64,000 bases of DNA from GCA-016699835 sp964543905 (GCA_964543905.1 CAZIZO010000014.1:18178-82177), one strand, 5' to 3'; counted from the stretch's first letter, positions 47,846-56,847 are shown. Notes: generated from the letters alone by a model not told the origin. Translations and numbers: made by a program.

Positions 47846-48976
47846 ATGGCGACGTACTCAAAGGGCTTGGAAGGCGTCATCGCGGCAGAGACCAAGATGT
47901 CCTATATCGACGGCGAGAAGGGCATCCTGGAATACGTGGGGATTCCGATCGGGGAACTGGCGAGCAAGAGCACGTTCGAGGAGACGGTGTACCTGCTGTG
48001 GAACGGGCGGCTGCCGAAGAAGGGGGAACTGGCGGAGTTCACGGCGAAACTGCGCGAGAACTACGAGTTGGACAAGAACGTGGCGAAGTTGGTGCTGGAG
48101 ATGCCCAAGACGGCCGAACCGATGCACGTGCTGCGGACGCTGGTGAGCGCGTTGGGGTGCTACGACGCGAAGCCGAACGCGATCGACATTCCGAGCGTGC
48201 GGGAGAAGGCGCTGCGGATCCTGGGGCAGGTGCCGGCGATGCTGATGACGTTCCATCATCATCGGAAGGGGACGCCGATCGTGCCCCCCGACAAGGGGAT
48301 GACCTTTGCGGAGAGCACGCTGTACATGCTGAACGGGAAGAAGCCGACGGCGACGATGGCGAAGGCATTGGACGTGTGCCTGATCCTGCACACGGACCAC
48401 GGGCTGAACAACTCGACGTTCTCGGCGCGGAGCGTGATCTCGACGGAGAGCGACATCTACTCGGCGATGAGCGCGGCGATCGGCTCGCTCCGCGGCCCAC
48501 TGCACGGCGGGGCCAACGAGGGCGTGATGAAGATGCTGAACCAGATCCCGACGGTGGAGGCGGCCGAGGCGTTCATCCAGGACAAGTTGGCGAAGAAGGA
48601 CAAGATCCCGGGCTTTGGACACCGGGTGTACAAGAGTTATGACCCGCGCGCGAAGCACCTGAAGGCATTGGCGAAGCAACTGGCGGCGGACACGGGGAAC
48701 ACGGCGCTGTTTGAGAAGAGCACGCGGATCGAGGACGTGATGAACCGTGAGAAGGCGGCGAAGGGGATCTATCCGAACGTCGATTTCTATTCGGCGACGA
48801 CGTACCACTGCATTGGGCTGCCGTTGGACTTGTTCACGCCCATGTTCGTGCTGAGCCGGGTGGGCGGCTGGAGCGCGCACGTGATCGAGCAGTTGAGCGA
48901 TAACCGTCTGTTCCGGCCGGACGTGGACTACAAGGGCCCCCACGAGGCGCCATACGTTCCGATCGATCAGCGGTAG
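47846..48976 (+). CDS. gltA: Citrate synthase
   Basis: The enzyme condenses acetyl-CoA and oxaloacetate into citrate. Active-site His185 lies in LHTDHGLNNSTFSAR, His220 in GPLHGGANE and Asp313 in NVDFYSATTYHCIGLP; the GFGHRVYKSYDPRAK segment is typical. The length of 376 residues and the absence of the N-terminal allosteric domain place it with the type I, short, dimeric citrate synthases; 2-methylcitrate synthases share these motifs, so that activity cannot be excluded. The ATG at 47846 is the first start. It is convergent, 4 bp from the next gene. Confidence 0.92.
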   Translation: MATYSKGLEGVIAAETKMSYIDGEKGILEYVGIPIGELASKSTFEETVYLLWNGRLPKKGELAEFTAKLRENYELDKNVAKLVLEMPKTAEPMHVLRTLVSALGCYDAKPNAIDIPSVREKALRILGQVPAMLMTFHHHRKGTPIVPPDKGMTFAESTLYMLNGKKPTATMAKALDVCLILHTDHGLNNSTFSARSVISTESDIYSAMSAAIGSLRGPLHGGANEGVMKMLNQIPTVEAAEAFIQDKLAKKDKIPGFGHRVYKSYDPRAKHLKALAKQLAADTGNTALFEKSTRIEDVMNREKAAKGIYPNVDFYSATTYHCIGLPLDLFTPMFVLSRVGGWSAHVIEQLSDNRLFRPDVDYKGPHEAPYVPIDQR

Positions 48977-48980
48977 ATGT

Positions 48981-51077
48981 TTATCCGGGTGGTGTGGTGG
49001 GCGCGGCCGTGCGGGGCACGGTCCGGCGGTGTGACGTGAGCATGGCGAGCGCGCTGACCGCGACGCTGTGGGTGACGGGGAGGAAGGCGACGGCGAAGCG
49101 ATCGGAGGGGGTGGCGACGACGCTGGCGGCGAGGACGACGTTGAGGACGGCCATGGCTCCGCCCATGGCCAGGACGCGGTCGCCGCGGCGCCAGGCGAGG
49201 ACGATGCCGAGGAGGCAGAGGACGGCGACGGCGGGGCGGAGGGCGCGGTTGGCCCAGTACCACTCGTTGAACTGGCGCGCGACGGGGACGGTGCTGATGG
49301 AGGCGATGGGGACACGCTCCTTCAAGAGCATGTCGCGGAGGCGCTGGTGCTCGTCGGGGGCTCGGACGCTGGCGAGGCTGGCCTCGATGTCGAAGCAGAT
49401 GTTGGTGTCGAAGTCGAAGGGTTGCTTGCGGAGGGGGCGGGACCACCACTCGTTTTCGGGGGCGCCCTCGACCCCGTCGAGGTTCCAGAGGCCGAACTGG
49501 TTGACCCCAGCCTGGACGCTGGCGAGGAGGGAACGCGGACCGTGGCGGGCGATGGATTCGTCGATGGTTCGGCGCGAGAGGTCGTCGATCTCCTTGGCGG
49601 AGAGGATGGTGGATTCGGCGCGGGCGGAACGGCGCTCCTGCTCGGCGGCGATGAGTTGGTTGAGGAAGTCGTAGTGGTTGACCTTGCCACGATCGGCCTG
49701 ATCGGCGAGGGATCGCCAGCGCTCGCGAGAGAATGCGGCGGTGTCGTTGGGGTTGATGATGTTGTTGGTCCAGCCGGAGAGGACGCGGTTGAGGTGGGTT
49801 TTGGGTGTGACCATGGCGAAGGCGCCGAAGTCGGCGTGGTTCCGCCAGAACCAGGGAAGGAGGAGGGCGAGGATGGAGGCCATGACGAGTGCGGCGCGGG
49901 GGATGCGGACGCGCCACCAGGGGCCCGGGAGCAGGAGCATCGCGATGGGGAGGTAGAGGGCGAAGAGTTGGAGGTTTTCGCGCGTGTAGGCGCCGGCGGC
50001 GCCGACGAGGGCGAGCGCGAGGCACAGGGGTGTTCGGATGCGGGAGGGCTGCGGCCCAGCGTGCGGGGTTGCCAGGCGAGAGAGCAGCACGATCACGGAA
50101 ATGCAGATCAGTGCGGCGGTGGTTTCTCGGAGGAGGTAGAGGCGATAGGTGACCAGGACGGGGTGGATGCCCACGATGAGGGCGGCCAGGAGGCCCCAGT
50201 GCGTGGAGAACCGGGGGCGGACCAAGCGATAGGCGAGCAGGGCGGTGGCGAGGCCCATCGCGACTTGGAGTCGGGTGACGCAAAGGAGCACATTCTCGCA
50301 CGCGGACATGACGAGCGCGAGGATGAACCCCAGGCCCGGAGCCTTGTAGGGGACGAAGTGGGCGATGGAGCCGTGGCGGACGAGCCAGTCGGCGGCGTCG
50401 AGGTAGTCGATGCCGTCGGAGGTGACGAGGCAGGGCACGCGGAGGGCGTAATAGCCGTTGACGACGAGGATGGTGCTCCAGACGAGGAGGTGGGCGAGCA
50501 GGGCGCTTCGGGCGAGGCGAGGTGCGAGCGCGAGGACGGCGAGCGCGGCGTAGAGGGTCAGGGCGAGCGCGAGCGAGCCGATGGCGAAGACTTTGGGGCC
50601 GAAGTCGGGTGGAGGGGTGTAGGCCTCGCTGTACGGGCCCTGGGTGGGAGTCGTGCTGGCCTGCGGTGATCTTGGGGAGATGCGGTGGGTTTCGAGAACG
50701 AACTTGACGAGGCGGTGCTCGACGTGGGCGTCTTCGAGGTCGACGCGGGATTGGGCGGGGCCCTCCCAGGTGAGGCGGAGGACAGCGATGGGGTATGAAG
50801 GAAGGGAGAGGCGGAGGGACTCGGTGAGGCGGGCTGTGGGCGAGCCCTGCGCGTCCGCGGGGACCGGCGCGGGCATCAGCCACGAGCCGCTCTCGCGGCC
50901 GTTCTGGGCGGTCCATCGGATGGCCCAGTTGTTCGTGCCTTGGTCGGCGTGCACCTCGGCGATGAGCACGCGTTGCAGGAGACGAGCGTGGAGACCCCAC
51001 CAGAGGAGCGGGGCGAGGGCGAGGGGGATCACCCACCAGGGCCACGAGAGTTTCCAGGAGTCGCCTTGTCGTTCCAT
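48981..51077 (-). CDS. Large membrane protein resembling GT-C-type glycosyltransferases
   Basis: The 698-residue protein has a first membrane helix (WWVIPLALAPLLWWGLHARLL, ~12-32) and a ~130-residue extracytoplasmic insertion. A run of about eight to ten transmembrane helices from ~165 to 410 follows, with a soluble loop region and further helices near 590-690. The segment DGIDYLDAADWLV (about 229-241), just outside a helix, matches the acidic luminal loop of GT-C enzymes (PMT/ArnT/GT39-like), which transfer sugars from polyprenyl phosphates. Its acceptor is unknown. It overlaps the upstream small membrane protein gene by 49 bp on the same strand, so they are probably co-expressed. Confidence 0.78.
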   Translation of the reverse strand: MERQGDSWKLSWPWWVIPLALAPLLWWGLHARLLQRVLIAEVHADQGTNNWAIRWTAQNGRESGSWLMPAPVPADAQGSPTARLTESLRLSLPSYPIAVLRLTWEGPAQSRVDLEDAHVEHRLVKFVLETHRISPRSPQASTTPTQGPYSEAYTPPPDFGPKVFAIGSLALALTLYAALAVLALAPRLARSALLAHLLVWSTILVVNGYYALRVPCLVTSDGIDYLDAADWLVRHGSIAHFVPYKAPGLGFILALVMSACENVLLCVTRLQVAMGLATALLAYRLVRPRFSTHWGLLAALIVGIHPVLVTYRLYLLRETTAALICISVIVLLSRLATPHAGPQPSRIRTPLCLALALVGAAGAYTRENLQLFALYLPIAMLLLPGPWWRVRIPRAALVMASILALLLPWFWRNHADFGAFAMVTPKTHLNRVLSGWTNNIINPNDTAAFSRERWRSLADQADRGKVNHYDFLNQLIAAEQERRSARAESTILSAKEIDDLSRRTIDESIARHGPRSLLASVQAGVNQFGLWNLDGVEGAPENEWWSRPLRKQPFDFDTNICFDIEASLASVRAPDEHQRLRDMLLKERVPIASISTVPVARQFNEWYWANRALRPAVAVLCLLGIVLAWRRGDRVLAMGGAMAVLNVVLAASVVATPSDRFAVAFLPVTHSVAVSALAMLTSHRRTVPRTAAPTTPPG

Positions 51078-51538
51078 GCGGTTGAACCTATCCGGCGTGC
51101 GCCAAGCCCCTCCTCGTACTTCCAGAGGTGGAGTCCAACGACACCGCTCCGGTTGGATTGCCTGAACGCAGCGTACACGAAAGTGGGAGCGCCCGCCGGG
51201 GCGGGGTTCGAGACGGGGCGGGTGTGGGAGGCCGAGATCGCGATGACGTTCGCCGCAAGAGCCTGTCCCATCGCGATCGAGAAATCAAGCACCGTCAACG
51301 TGTTCAAGCCAAGACGGGCACGACGGAGCGACGAGAGCAGCCGAGCGCTCAACAGGAAGAAGAGCGCGATCGCCACGATGGCGAATGGAACCACGACGGC
51401 TGGTCGAGAATCGGCCAGGACGGCTCCGATGGCGTATGCGATGGTGGGCGAAAAGACCCCGGCGAGAATCGCGAGTTTCACACGTCCTGAAGCCTGAAAG
51501 ACCCTTCGAATCGCTGAATCGCTCTTCGACGCCCACAC
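51029..51538 (-). CDS. Small membrane protein of unknown function
   Basis: The 169-residue product has two to three hydrophobic segments (KLAILAGVFSPTIAYAIGAVL; AVVVPFAIVAIALFFLLSARLL, each about 20 residues) followed by a hydrophilic C-terminus. No domain is recognised. It overlaps the start of the large GT-C-like gene by 49 bp on the same strand, which suggests translational coupling and a joint role. Because it is short and has no family match, it might not be a real gene, though the hydrophobic pattern and lack of any antisense alternative support it. Confidence 0.55.
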   Translation of the reverse strand: MWASKSDSAIRRVFQASGRVKLAILAGVFSPTIAYAIGAVLADSRPAVVVPFAIVAIALFFLLSARLLSSLRRARLGLNTLTVLDFSIAMGQALAANVIAISASHTRPVSNPAPAGAPTFVYAAFRQSNRSGVVGLHLWKYEEGLGARRIGSTAWNDKATPGNSRGPGG

Positions 51539-51756
51539 TCAGGATATGGGAATCGATCTTTGGGACACTCGGGTCGTGAGTATCCGCAGATGCAGGTCCA
51601 TCTATAACGGACGTTCATGCACGGCACCTCTTGGTCTGCGAGGGGCTGGCGGGGAGGTGGATACGAGAGCGCACGAGATCGGCGCAGAAGAGTTCCGAAT
51701 CAACGGTACGAGCCGAGGCGTACGACCCATCGGGAGAGAGTTCCTATTGTCGGGGC

Positions 51757-52980
51757 ATGCCTCCGATCTTCCGCCATGCGACGCTGCCCAACGGCCTCAC
51801 GATCATCGCCGAGGACGATCCCGCCGCCTACTCCTCCGCCGCCGGGTTCTTTGTGAAGACGGGCGCGCGGGACGAGGCGACGCCCGTGATGGGCGTGAGC
51901 CACTTTCTGGAGCACATGATGTTCAAGGGGACGGAGGAGTTTGAGGCGGCGGAGTTGAACCGGCGCTTTGATGAGATGGGGGCGCGGAACAACGCGTTCA
52001 CGAGCAACGAGATGACGTGCTTTTATGCGCACGTGCTTCCCGAGCGGCTGGGTTCGTGCGTGGAGTTGCTGGGGAAGATGATGCGGCCGGCACTGCGCCA
52101 GGCGGACTTTGACACCGAGAAGGGCGTGATCCTGGAAGAGATCGCGATGTACAAGGACAATCCCTTCTGGGTGCTGTACGAGGCGTCGATCGAGCGGCAC
52201 TTCGGCACGCATCCGCTGAGCCATCGCGTGCTGGGGACGACGGAGTCGATCACGGCGCTCACGAGCCAGCAGATGCGGGAGTACTTTGAGACGCGGTATT
52301 CCGCGGACAACACGATCGTGGCGTTGGCGGGGAAGATGGACTTTGAGCGCGAGGTGGATCGCCTGCATCGGGTGTGCGGCGGGTGGACGCCGACGCGGGT
52401 GACGCGGGACAATGCCAAGCCGAGGGTGGTGGGCGGAGAACTCGTGCTTCGAGATTCGAAGGTGACGCGAGGGTACCTGCTGGCGATGTGCGACGCGCCG
52501 GCGTATGACGATCCGAGGCGGTATGCGGCGACCTTGCTGGCGCAATCGCTGGGCGCGCCGGACAACAGCCTGCTGCATTGGTCGCTGATCGAGCCCGGGA
52601 TCGCGGAGGAAGCGCAGGCGTCGTTTGCGCCGCACGACGGGTTTGGGGAGTTCTTCGTGTATGCGTCGGGGGACCCGGAGCGTCTGGACGAGATCTGGGA
52701 GACGATCGAGGGACAACTCGCGAAACTCGGGGACGCGGTGACGGAGGACGATCTGGTTCGATTGAAGAACAAGGTTCGGACGTCGGCGACGCTCGGGGGG
52801 GAGCGGCCGCAGGATCGGATGCATCGCCTGGGCGCGTCGTGGACGTATCTTGGGCGATACGCGCCGCTGGAGGAAGAGTTGGACCTGCTGGAGCGGGTGA
52901 CGCTGGCGGAGGTGAGGGAGACGTCCCGGAGGTATCCGGTGCGGGCGACGACGCTCGGGAAGTTGCTCCCGGGGGCGTGA
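51757..52980 (+). CDS. M16-family zinc metalloprotease (processing-peptidase/insulinase type)
   Basis: The inverted zinc motif HFLEH (residues 49-53) with the distal glutamate in EKGVILEEIAMYKD (about E126/E127), 73-74 residues later, is exactly the M16 pattern (HxxEH...E). The 407-residue, two-domain length fits the bacterial YmxG/PqqL-like short forms. The second, inactive domain lies at about 205-400 (SKVTRGYLLAMCDAP; RLKNKVRTSATLGGE with the R/Y pair). The protein has no signal peptide, so a cytoplasmic or envelope-side peptide degradation role is likely. Start ATG at 51757 (MPPIFRHATLPNG) is chosen because the motif is normally ~50 residues in. Confidence 0.92.
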   Translation: MPPIFRHATLPNGLTIIAEDDPAAYSSAAGFFVKTGARDEATPVMGVSHFLEHMMFKGTEEFEAAELNRRFDEMGARNNAFTSNEMTCFYAHVLPERLGSCVELLGKMMRPALRQADFDTEKGVILEEIAMYKDNPFWVLYEASIERHFGTHPLSHRVLGTTESITALTSQQMREYFETRYSADNTIVALAGKMDFEREVDRLHRVCGGWTPTRVTRDNAKPRVVGGELVLRDSKVTRGYLLAMCDAPAYDDPRRYAATLLAQSLGAPDNSLLHWSLIEPGIAEEAQASFAPHDGFGEFFVYASGDPERLDEIWETIEGQLAKLGDAVTEDDLVRLKNKVRTSATLGGERPQDRMHRLGASWTYLGRYAPLEEELDLLERVTLAEVRETSRRYPVRATTLGKLLPGA

Positions 52981-52986
52981 GCACGA

Positions 52987-54441
52987 TCAGGCGGCGACCT
53001 TGGCGGCATCGTCGATGAATCGGTTGCCGCCCATTTTGACGGCGGTCTGGAGCGCGCGGGCGCCGGCGGAGATGAGGTCGGCGGGGTTGGTGGTGCGCAG
53101 GACGGCGAAGCCGCACGAGACGGTGATGGGGACGGCGTCGGCGTTGCTGAGGGCGAGTTCGCCGATGAAGTTGTCGGCGGCGATGCGGAAGGCGCCGAGG
53201 GAACCCTCCTCGCCGATGACGGCGAAGATCTCGGGCTTGAGACGGAAGACCTCGCACCCGGCGGATTGGAACTGGGTGGAGAGGATGGAGGCGACGCGGA
53301 CGACGACCTCGTCGGCGGCTTCGAGGCCGTTGGTGGCGGCGACCTCTTTGAAGCGGTCGATGCAGATGTTGAGGACGCCGAGGCGTTTCTCGCCCTTCGA
53401 ATCGGCGACGAGTCGGCGGAGGGACGACTCGAAGGTGGTGCGGTTGCGCAGCCCGGTGAGGGGATCGGTGTCGGGCGAGCCGGCGAGGAGAGCGTGGAGC
53501 CCGGCGTCGTCGTCGGCGTTGGCCTGGGCTTCGAGTTTTTTCTGCTGCTCCTCGGCGCGCTGGAGGAGTTCTTCGGGGTTGACGTTGGCGCCGGTCTCGA
53601 GGTTGAAGAGTCGGGAGAGTTCCTTGGCGCCCTCGGCGACGCGACGGACGACGGCGTCCATGGTGTCGGCGTCGAGGGCGAACCACTGTACGCCACGTTC
53701 GTAGACGCGATGGAGGACGGCGGCGGGCTCGTCGCCGGTCATGGCGTCATGCACCCAGTTGGCGAGCCCGACGCAGCGGACGAGGTCGGTGAGTTCGGCG
53801 GGGGCGGCGGTGGGTCGCTCGTGGTAGCGGACGGGGAGGACGAGTTCCTTGGGCAACTTCCAGCGTTCGGCGAGCATGGCGCCGACTTCGGGGTGCTGGA
53901 CTTCGAGGTCGGCGAGTTCGTGCTTGACGAGTTGGCGGTGGTCGCCGCGGGCTTTTTCTTCGACGGCAAGATAGTCCTTCCCGAGGGCGCGGAAGAGGGC
54001 CATTTCGCCGAGGTCTTGGAGGAGGCCGGCGAGGAAGACCTCGTCGGCCCAGTTGCGTTTGGCGGCTTCGGCGATGGCCTTGGCGGCGACGGCGGTGTAG
54101 AGCCCGCGACGCCAGTAGCCGACGTAATCGAATCGAGGGTCGGCGTCCTTCCCGACGGAGGAGACGAGTGAGAAGCCGAGGGCGAGCGTTTTGACGGGTC
54201 CGAGGCCGAGCATGACGAGCGCCTTGTTGATCGTGGCGCAGGGCTGGCGAAGGCCGTAGAAACTCGAGTTGACGGTCTTGAGGATTTTGGCGGCGAGCCC
54301 CTGATCGTTCTGGATCGTGGAGGCGAGTTCGGACAACTTGACGTTCGGATCGCCGGTGAGTTCGATGACGCGCAGCGCGACCGCGGGCAGCGAGGGCAGG
54401 GTGGGGCAGGCAAGGACTTTTTTGAGCAGTTCTTCCTTCAT
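52987..54441 (-). CDS. HDOD-domain protein fused to a degenerate GGDEF domain
   Basis: An N-terminal HDOD domain (about residues 1-225) shows LPSLPAVALRVIELTG, LAAKILKTVNSSFYGL and VKTLALGF, typical of signalling HD-like helical domains that lack the metal HD pair. A linker helix (QRAEEQQKKLEAQANADD) leads to a GGDEF-like domain (about 330-484): DPLTGLRNR at its start is intact. The active-site loop, expected as GGDEF, reads RLKPEIFAVIG, so cyclic-di-GMP synthesis is unlikely and the domain is probably a binding or regulatory relic. The start at 54441 begins MKEELLKKVLACP, a usual HDOD beginning. It is downstream of recO on the same strand. Confidence 0.88.
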   Translation of the reverse strand: MKEELLKKVLACPTLPSLPAVALRVIELTGDPNVKLSELASTIQNDQGLAAKILKTVNSSFYGLRQPCATINKALVMLGLGPVKTLALGFSLVSSVGKDADPRFDYVGYWRRGLYTAVAAKAIAEAAKRNWADEVFLAGLLQDLGEMALFRALGKDYLAVEEKARGDHRQLVKHELADLEVQHPEVGAMLAERWKLPKELVLPVRYHERPTAAPAELTDLVRCVGLANWVHDAMTGDEPAAVLHRVYERGVQWFALDADTMDAVVRRVAEGAKELSRLFNLETGANVNPEELLQRAEEQQKKLEAQANADDDAGLHALLAGSPDTDPLTGLRNRTTFESSLRRLVADSKGEKRLGVLNICIDRFKEVAATNGLEAADEVVVRVASILSTQFQSAGCEVFRLKPEIFAVIGEEGSLGAFRIAADNFIGELALSNADAVPITVSCGFAVLRTTNPADLISAGARALQTAVKMGGNRFIDDAAKVAA

Positions 54442-54526
54442 CGCGTGCGATCCGATGGGATCGGCCTCGAGGGGCGGTCCATGGCCGTTCGGCCTGGGGG
54501 TTGATCGGCGAGAGGCGCGGGCGACT

Positions 54527-55300
54527 TCACTCACCCTGGGCGCGGGCGGGGGTGCCTGTGGCGAGCAGGAAGGCGTCGAGGGTCGGTAACTCGGCGCGAA
54601 AGAGGTCGCGGGCGTAGGCGCCGAGCAGCCGCACCCCACGTTCGAGCGTCTGGGCGTGGGCGGCGCGGGCCGAGTCGTCTCGGATGGCGCGGAGGAGATC
54701 GACGGTTTCGTGGCGGACCTTCCAGGCGTGTTCGCGATCGAGGTCGGCGGAGGGCAAGGACTGCGGGTCCGAGAGCCCGCCAAGGCGAGGACGAAAGAGG
54801 TACCACGGGCGTGGGGGCAGCGGCAGGCCCGAGGCGACATCGTGCGTGATCTCGGGGCGGTGCCCGGTCTCGTCGAGGACGGCCCAGAGGTAACGGATCA
54901 CGACGATGAGTGGCGGATCGGTCGCGAGGGCCCGGAGAGCAACGACGAGCGAGTCGAAGAGGGTGGGGTGCGGATCGTGCTCGTGGAGGGCGCGTTGCGT
55001 GAGGTCGAGGAGGAGCATGGTGGCGTGGAAGGTCTCGAGCGAGGATCGCGTGGAGGGGAAGACTTCCTGGAGATCCCAGGCGTAGAGGAGGGAGAGCCCG
55101 TCGGCGGGCTTGGAGCGGAGGATGACTTCGCCTCGGGAAGCGATCTCGATGCCACCAGAGAATCGCGCGTGGTCGCGTTTGGCGCCCTTAGCCACGCCGC
55201 GCACGATCCCGAGATCGCGGGTGAAGAGGGAGACGGTCTGGCTGGTCTCGGACCAATCCCAGTGGCGGATGCAAACGGCTTGGTTGGTAACGGTCGGCAT
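54527..55300 (-). CDS. recO: DNA repair protein RecO
   Basis: RecO anneals single strands and loads RecA with RecR. The N-terminal OB-fold region starts TNQAVCIRHWDWSETSQTV and continues VSLFTRDLGIVRGVAKGAKR, the signature of RecO (VKGARR-like segment). The C-terminal helical part carries LDLTQRALHEHDPHP. At 257 residues it is normal in length. The zinc-binding Cys cluster seen in some RecO proteins is absent. Its 5' neighbour, FabZ-like, is divergent (69 bp). The N-terminal extension of the frame is ignored because it reads across the antisense of fabZ. Confidence 0.9.
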   Translation of the reverse strand: MPTVTNQAVCIRHWDWSETSQTVSLFTRDLGIVRGVAKGAKRDHARFSGGIEIASRGEVILRSKPADGLSLLYAWDLQEVFPSTRSSLETFHATMLLLDLTQRALHEHDPHPTLFDSLVVALRALATDPPLIVVIRYLWAVLDETGHRPEITHDVASGLPLPPRPWYLFRPRLGGLSDPQSLPSADLDREHAWKVRHETVDLLRAIRDDSARAAHAQTLERGVRLLGAYARDLFRAELPTLDAFLLATGTPARAQGE

Positions 55301-55369
55301 CTCGGGCCCTGGGCGAGGTGAACGCGGGCCACGGATCATTGCACGCGTGGCGAGCACGTACACTTGGAG

Positions 55370-55801
55370 ATGCGATTTGAACTCGTGGATCGGGTCGTGG
55401 AACAGACGGCGGACCGGATCGTGACGGTGAAGGCGGTCACGAATGCGGAGGAGTATTTGGGGGATCACTTTCCGACGTTTCCGGTGTTGCCGGGCGTGCT
55501 GATGCTGGAGGCGATGGTGCAGGCGGCGCGGCGGCTGGGGGACGCGGGACGGGCCGACCAGTCGAGCCCGCTGGTCTTGGGGAAGGTGCGGGCGTTGAAG
55601 TATGGTCGGTTTGTGCGCCCGGGTGATCTCTTGCGGGTGGAAGTGACGCTGGCTAGCGTGAGTGAAGAGGGTTGGGATTTCAAGGGTCAAGTGGTGTGCA
55701 TCGCGGGTGCGGGCGCGAACGGTGAAGGGGAGCAAGGCGCGGGGAGCGCGGCGTCGGGGCGATTCACGCTTCGCGCGGCACGCCTGACGGCGCTGGTCTA
55801 G
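55370..55801 (+). CDS. FabZ-like 3-hydroxyacyl-ACP dehydratase (first copy)
   Basis: The hotdog-fold sequence starts MRFELVDRVVEQ. The active-site region NAEEYLGDHFPTFPVLPGVLMLEAMVQAA (quoted in part: GDHFPTFPVLPG) contains the conserved catalytic His and the PGVL motif; LVLGKVRALKYGRFVRPGD is the second core strand. This is the dehydratase step of fatty acid elongation. The 143-residue length is normal. With the ACP and a second dehydratase downstream it forms an acyl-chain cluster. A TTG six nt upstream is also possible as the start. Confidence 0.85.
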   Translation: MRFELVDRVVEQTADRIVTVKAVTNAEEYLGDHFPTFPVLPGVLMLEAMVQAARRLGDAGRADQSSPLVLGKVRALKYGRFVRPGDLLRVEVTLASVSEEGWDFKGQVVCIAGAGANGEGEQGAGSAASGRFTLRAARLTALV

Positions 55802-55832
55802 GTGCGAATCTCGGCGGTGCCCGTGCACCCTC

Positions 55833-55854
55833 CTACCATGGGCCTACCATGGGC
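55833..55854 (+). repeat. Two tandem copies of an 11-bp unit between fabZ-like and ACP genes
   Basis: CTACCATGGGC occurs twice in direct tandem (55833-55843 and 55844-55854) in the 103-bp spacer. Role unknown; probably a replication slippage product. Confidence 0.8.
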
Positions 55855-55904
55855 TCAACGCGAGGATTCTGCCCTCGCGGCCTCCACAGCGGACCAATCG
55901 ACCC

Positions 55905-56291
55905 ATGACACGAGACGATATCTTCAAGAAGGTACAAGCCGCCCTGGTCGACGCCTTGGGCGTGGATGAGGACGAGGTGACCATGCAGGCGAGCCTGACG
56001 GCCGACCTGGGCGCCGAGTCGATCGATTTTCTCGACATCGTGTTTCGATTGGAGCAGGCGTTCGGGTTCAAGATCGGGCAGGGGGAACTCTTCCCGGAGA
56101 ACGTGGCGCAGAATCCGGAGTACGTGAAGGATGGGAAGGTGACGGCGAAGGGCTTGGAGACGCTCCGTGCCCGCATGCCGCACGTGAACTTCGGCGACTT
56201 TGAGAAGGACCCGCAACTGGCGAAGATCGGGCGGATCTTCACGGTGGAAGCGCTGGTGAACTTCGTCGAGAAGAAGTTGGCGAAGGGCTGA
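55905..56291 (+). CDS. Acyl carrier protein (long form, 128 residues)
   Basis: The 4'-phosphopantetheine attachment serine is S39 in LTADLGAESIDFLDIVFRLE, in the expected D/E-S-I/L context. After the normal helix II (FRLEQAFGFKI) an insertion of about 45 residues (GELFPENVAQNPEYVKDG onward) precedes the last helix (TVEALVNFVEKKLAKG), so the protein is 128 residues instead of about 80. A similar long ACP is seen in some planctomycetes, to my recollection. It sits between two FabZ-like genes, all co-directional, and should carry the intermediates of the cluster. Housekeeping AcpP is probably encoded elsewhere. Confidence 0.88.
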   Translation: MTRDDIFKKVQAALVDALGVDEDEVTMQASLTADLGAESIDFLDIVFRLEQAFGFKIGQGELFPENVAQNPEYVKDGKVTAKGLETLRARMPHVNFGDFEKDPQLAKIGRIFTVEALVNFVEKKLAKG

Positions 56292-56319
56292 ATCGCGGGC
56301 GACGGGGAGCGGGCGCGAC

Positions 56320-56847
56320 ATGCGTTGGATGTGGATTGATCGCGTGGTGGAGTTGGTGCCCAGGCAGCGGCTGGTGGCGATCAAGAACGTCTCCCTGGCG
56401 GAGGACCATCTGCACGATCACTTTGCCGCGACCCAGGCTCGCGGAGCGATGCCGATCATGCCCGCGTCGCTGATCGTGGAAGGGATGGCGCAGACGGCGG
56501 GCATCCTGGTGGGGCACGCGGCGGACTTCCAGGAGAAGGTGATCCTGGCGAAGGTGACGAGCGCGCAGATCGACCGGGAGGCGCTCCCGGGGCACACGCT
56601 GAGGTACACGGCGACGGCGCAGCAGATCGATCGCGTCGGGGCCGCGACGACGGGGCTGATCGAGTTGCTCGACCACGGGAGTCCGGGCTTAGGCTTTTCG
56701 GCGATCGGGCGGGTGGACCTGATGTTCAGTTATCTCGACCAGAACTTCGGGGGGGTGGAGTTTCCGAAACACAACTTTGTGTTCGGCGAGTCGTTCAGGA
56801 CACTCCTAGCGATGAGCGGGTTTGGAGGGCGGTCGATCAGCGGATGA
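56320..56847 (+). CDS. FabZ-like 3-hydroxyacyl-ACP dehydratase (second copy)
   Basis: The 175-residue protein shows the hotdog motif HDHFAATQARGAMPIMPASLIVEGMAQ (quoted: MPIMPASLIVEGMAQ) with the catalytic His in HDHF and an acidic Glu in VEGMAQ. The helix AGILVGHAADFQEKVILAKV follows. Compared with the first copy it has a longer active-site loop. It begins 28 bp after the ACP gene and its 3' end overlaps the convergent membrane protein gene by 42 bp. Two dehydratases plus a dedicated ACP point to a specialised acyl pathway, but no ketosynthase is in reach. Confidence 0.85.
   Translation: MRWMWIDRVVELVPRQRLVAIKNVSLAEDHLHDHFAATQARGAMPIMPASLIVEGMAQTAGILVGHAADFQEKVILAKVTSAQIDREALPGHTLRYTATAQQIDRVGAATTGLIELLDHGSPGLGFSAIGRVDLMFSYLDQNFGGVEFPKHNFVFGESFRTLLAMSGFGGRSISG

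Noticed and set aside
54442..54840. N-terminal extension of the HDOD protein gene upstream of 54441
   Set aside because: The extension is antisense to recO, is Pro/Ser/Arg-rich and has no motif. The ATG at 54441 begins a normal HDOD domain.
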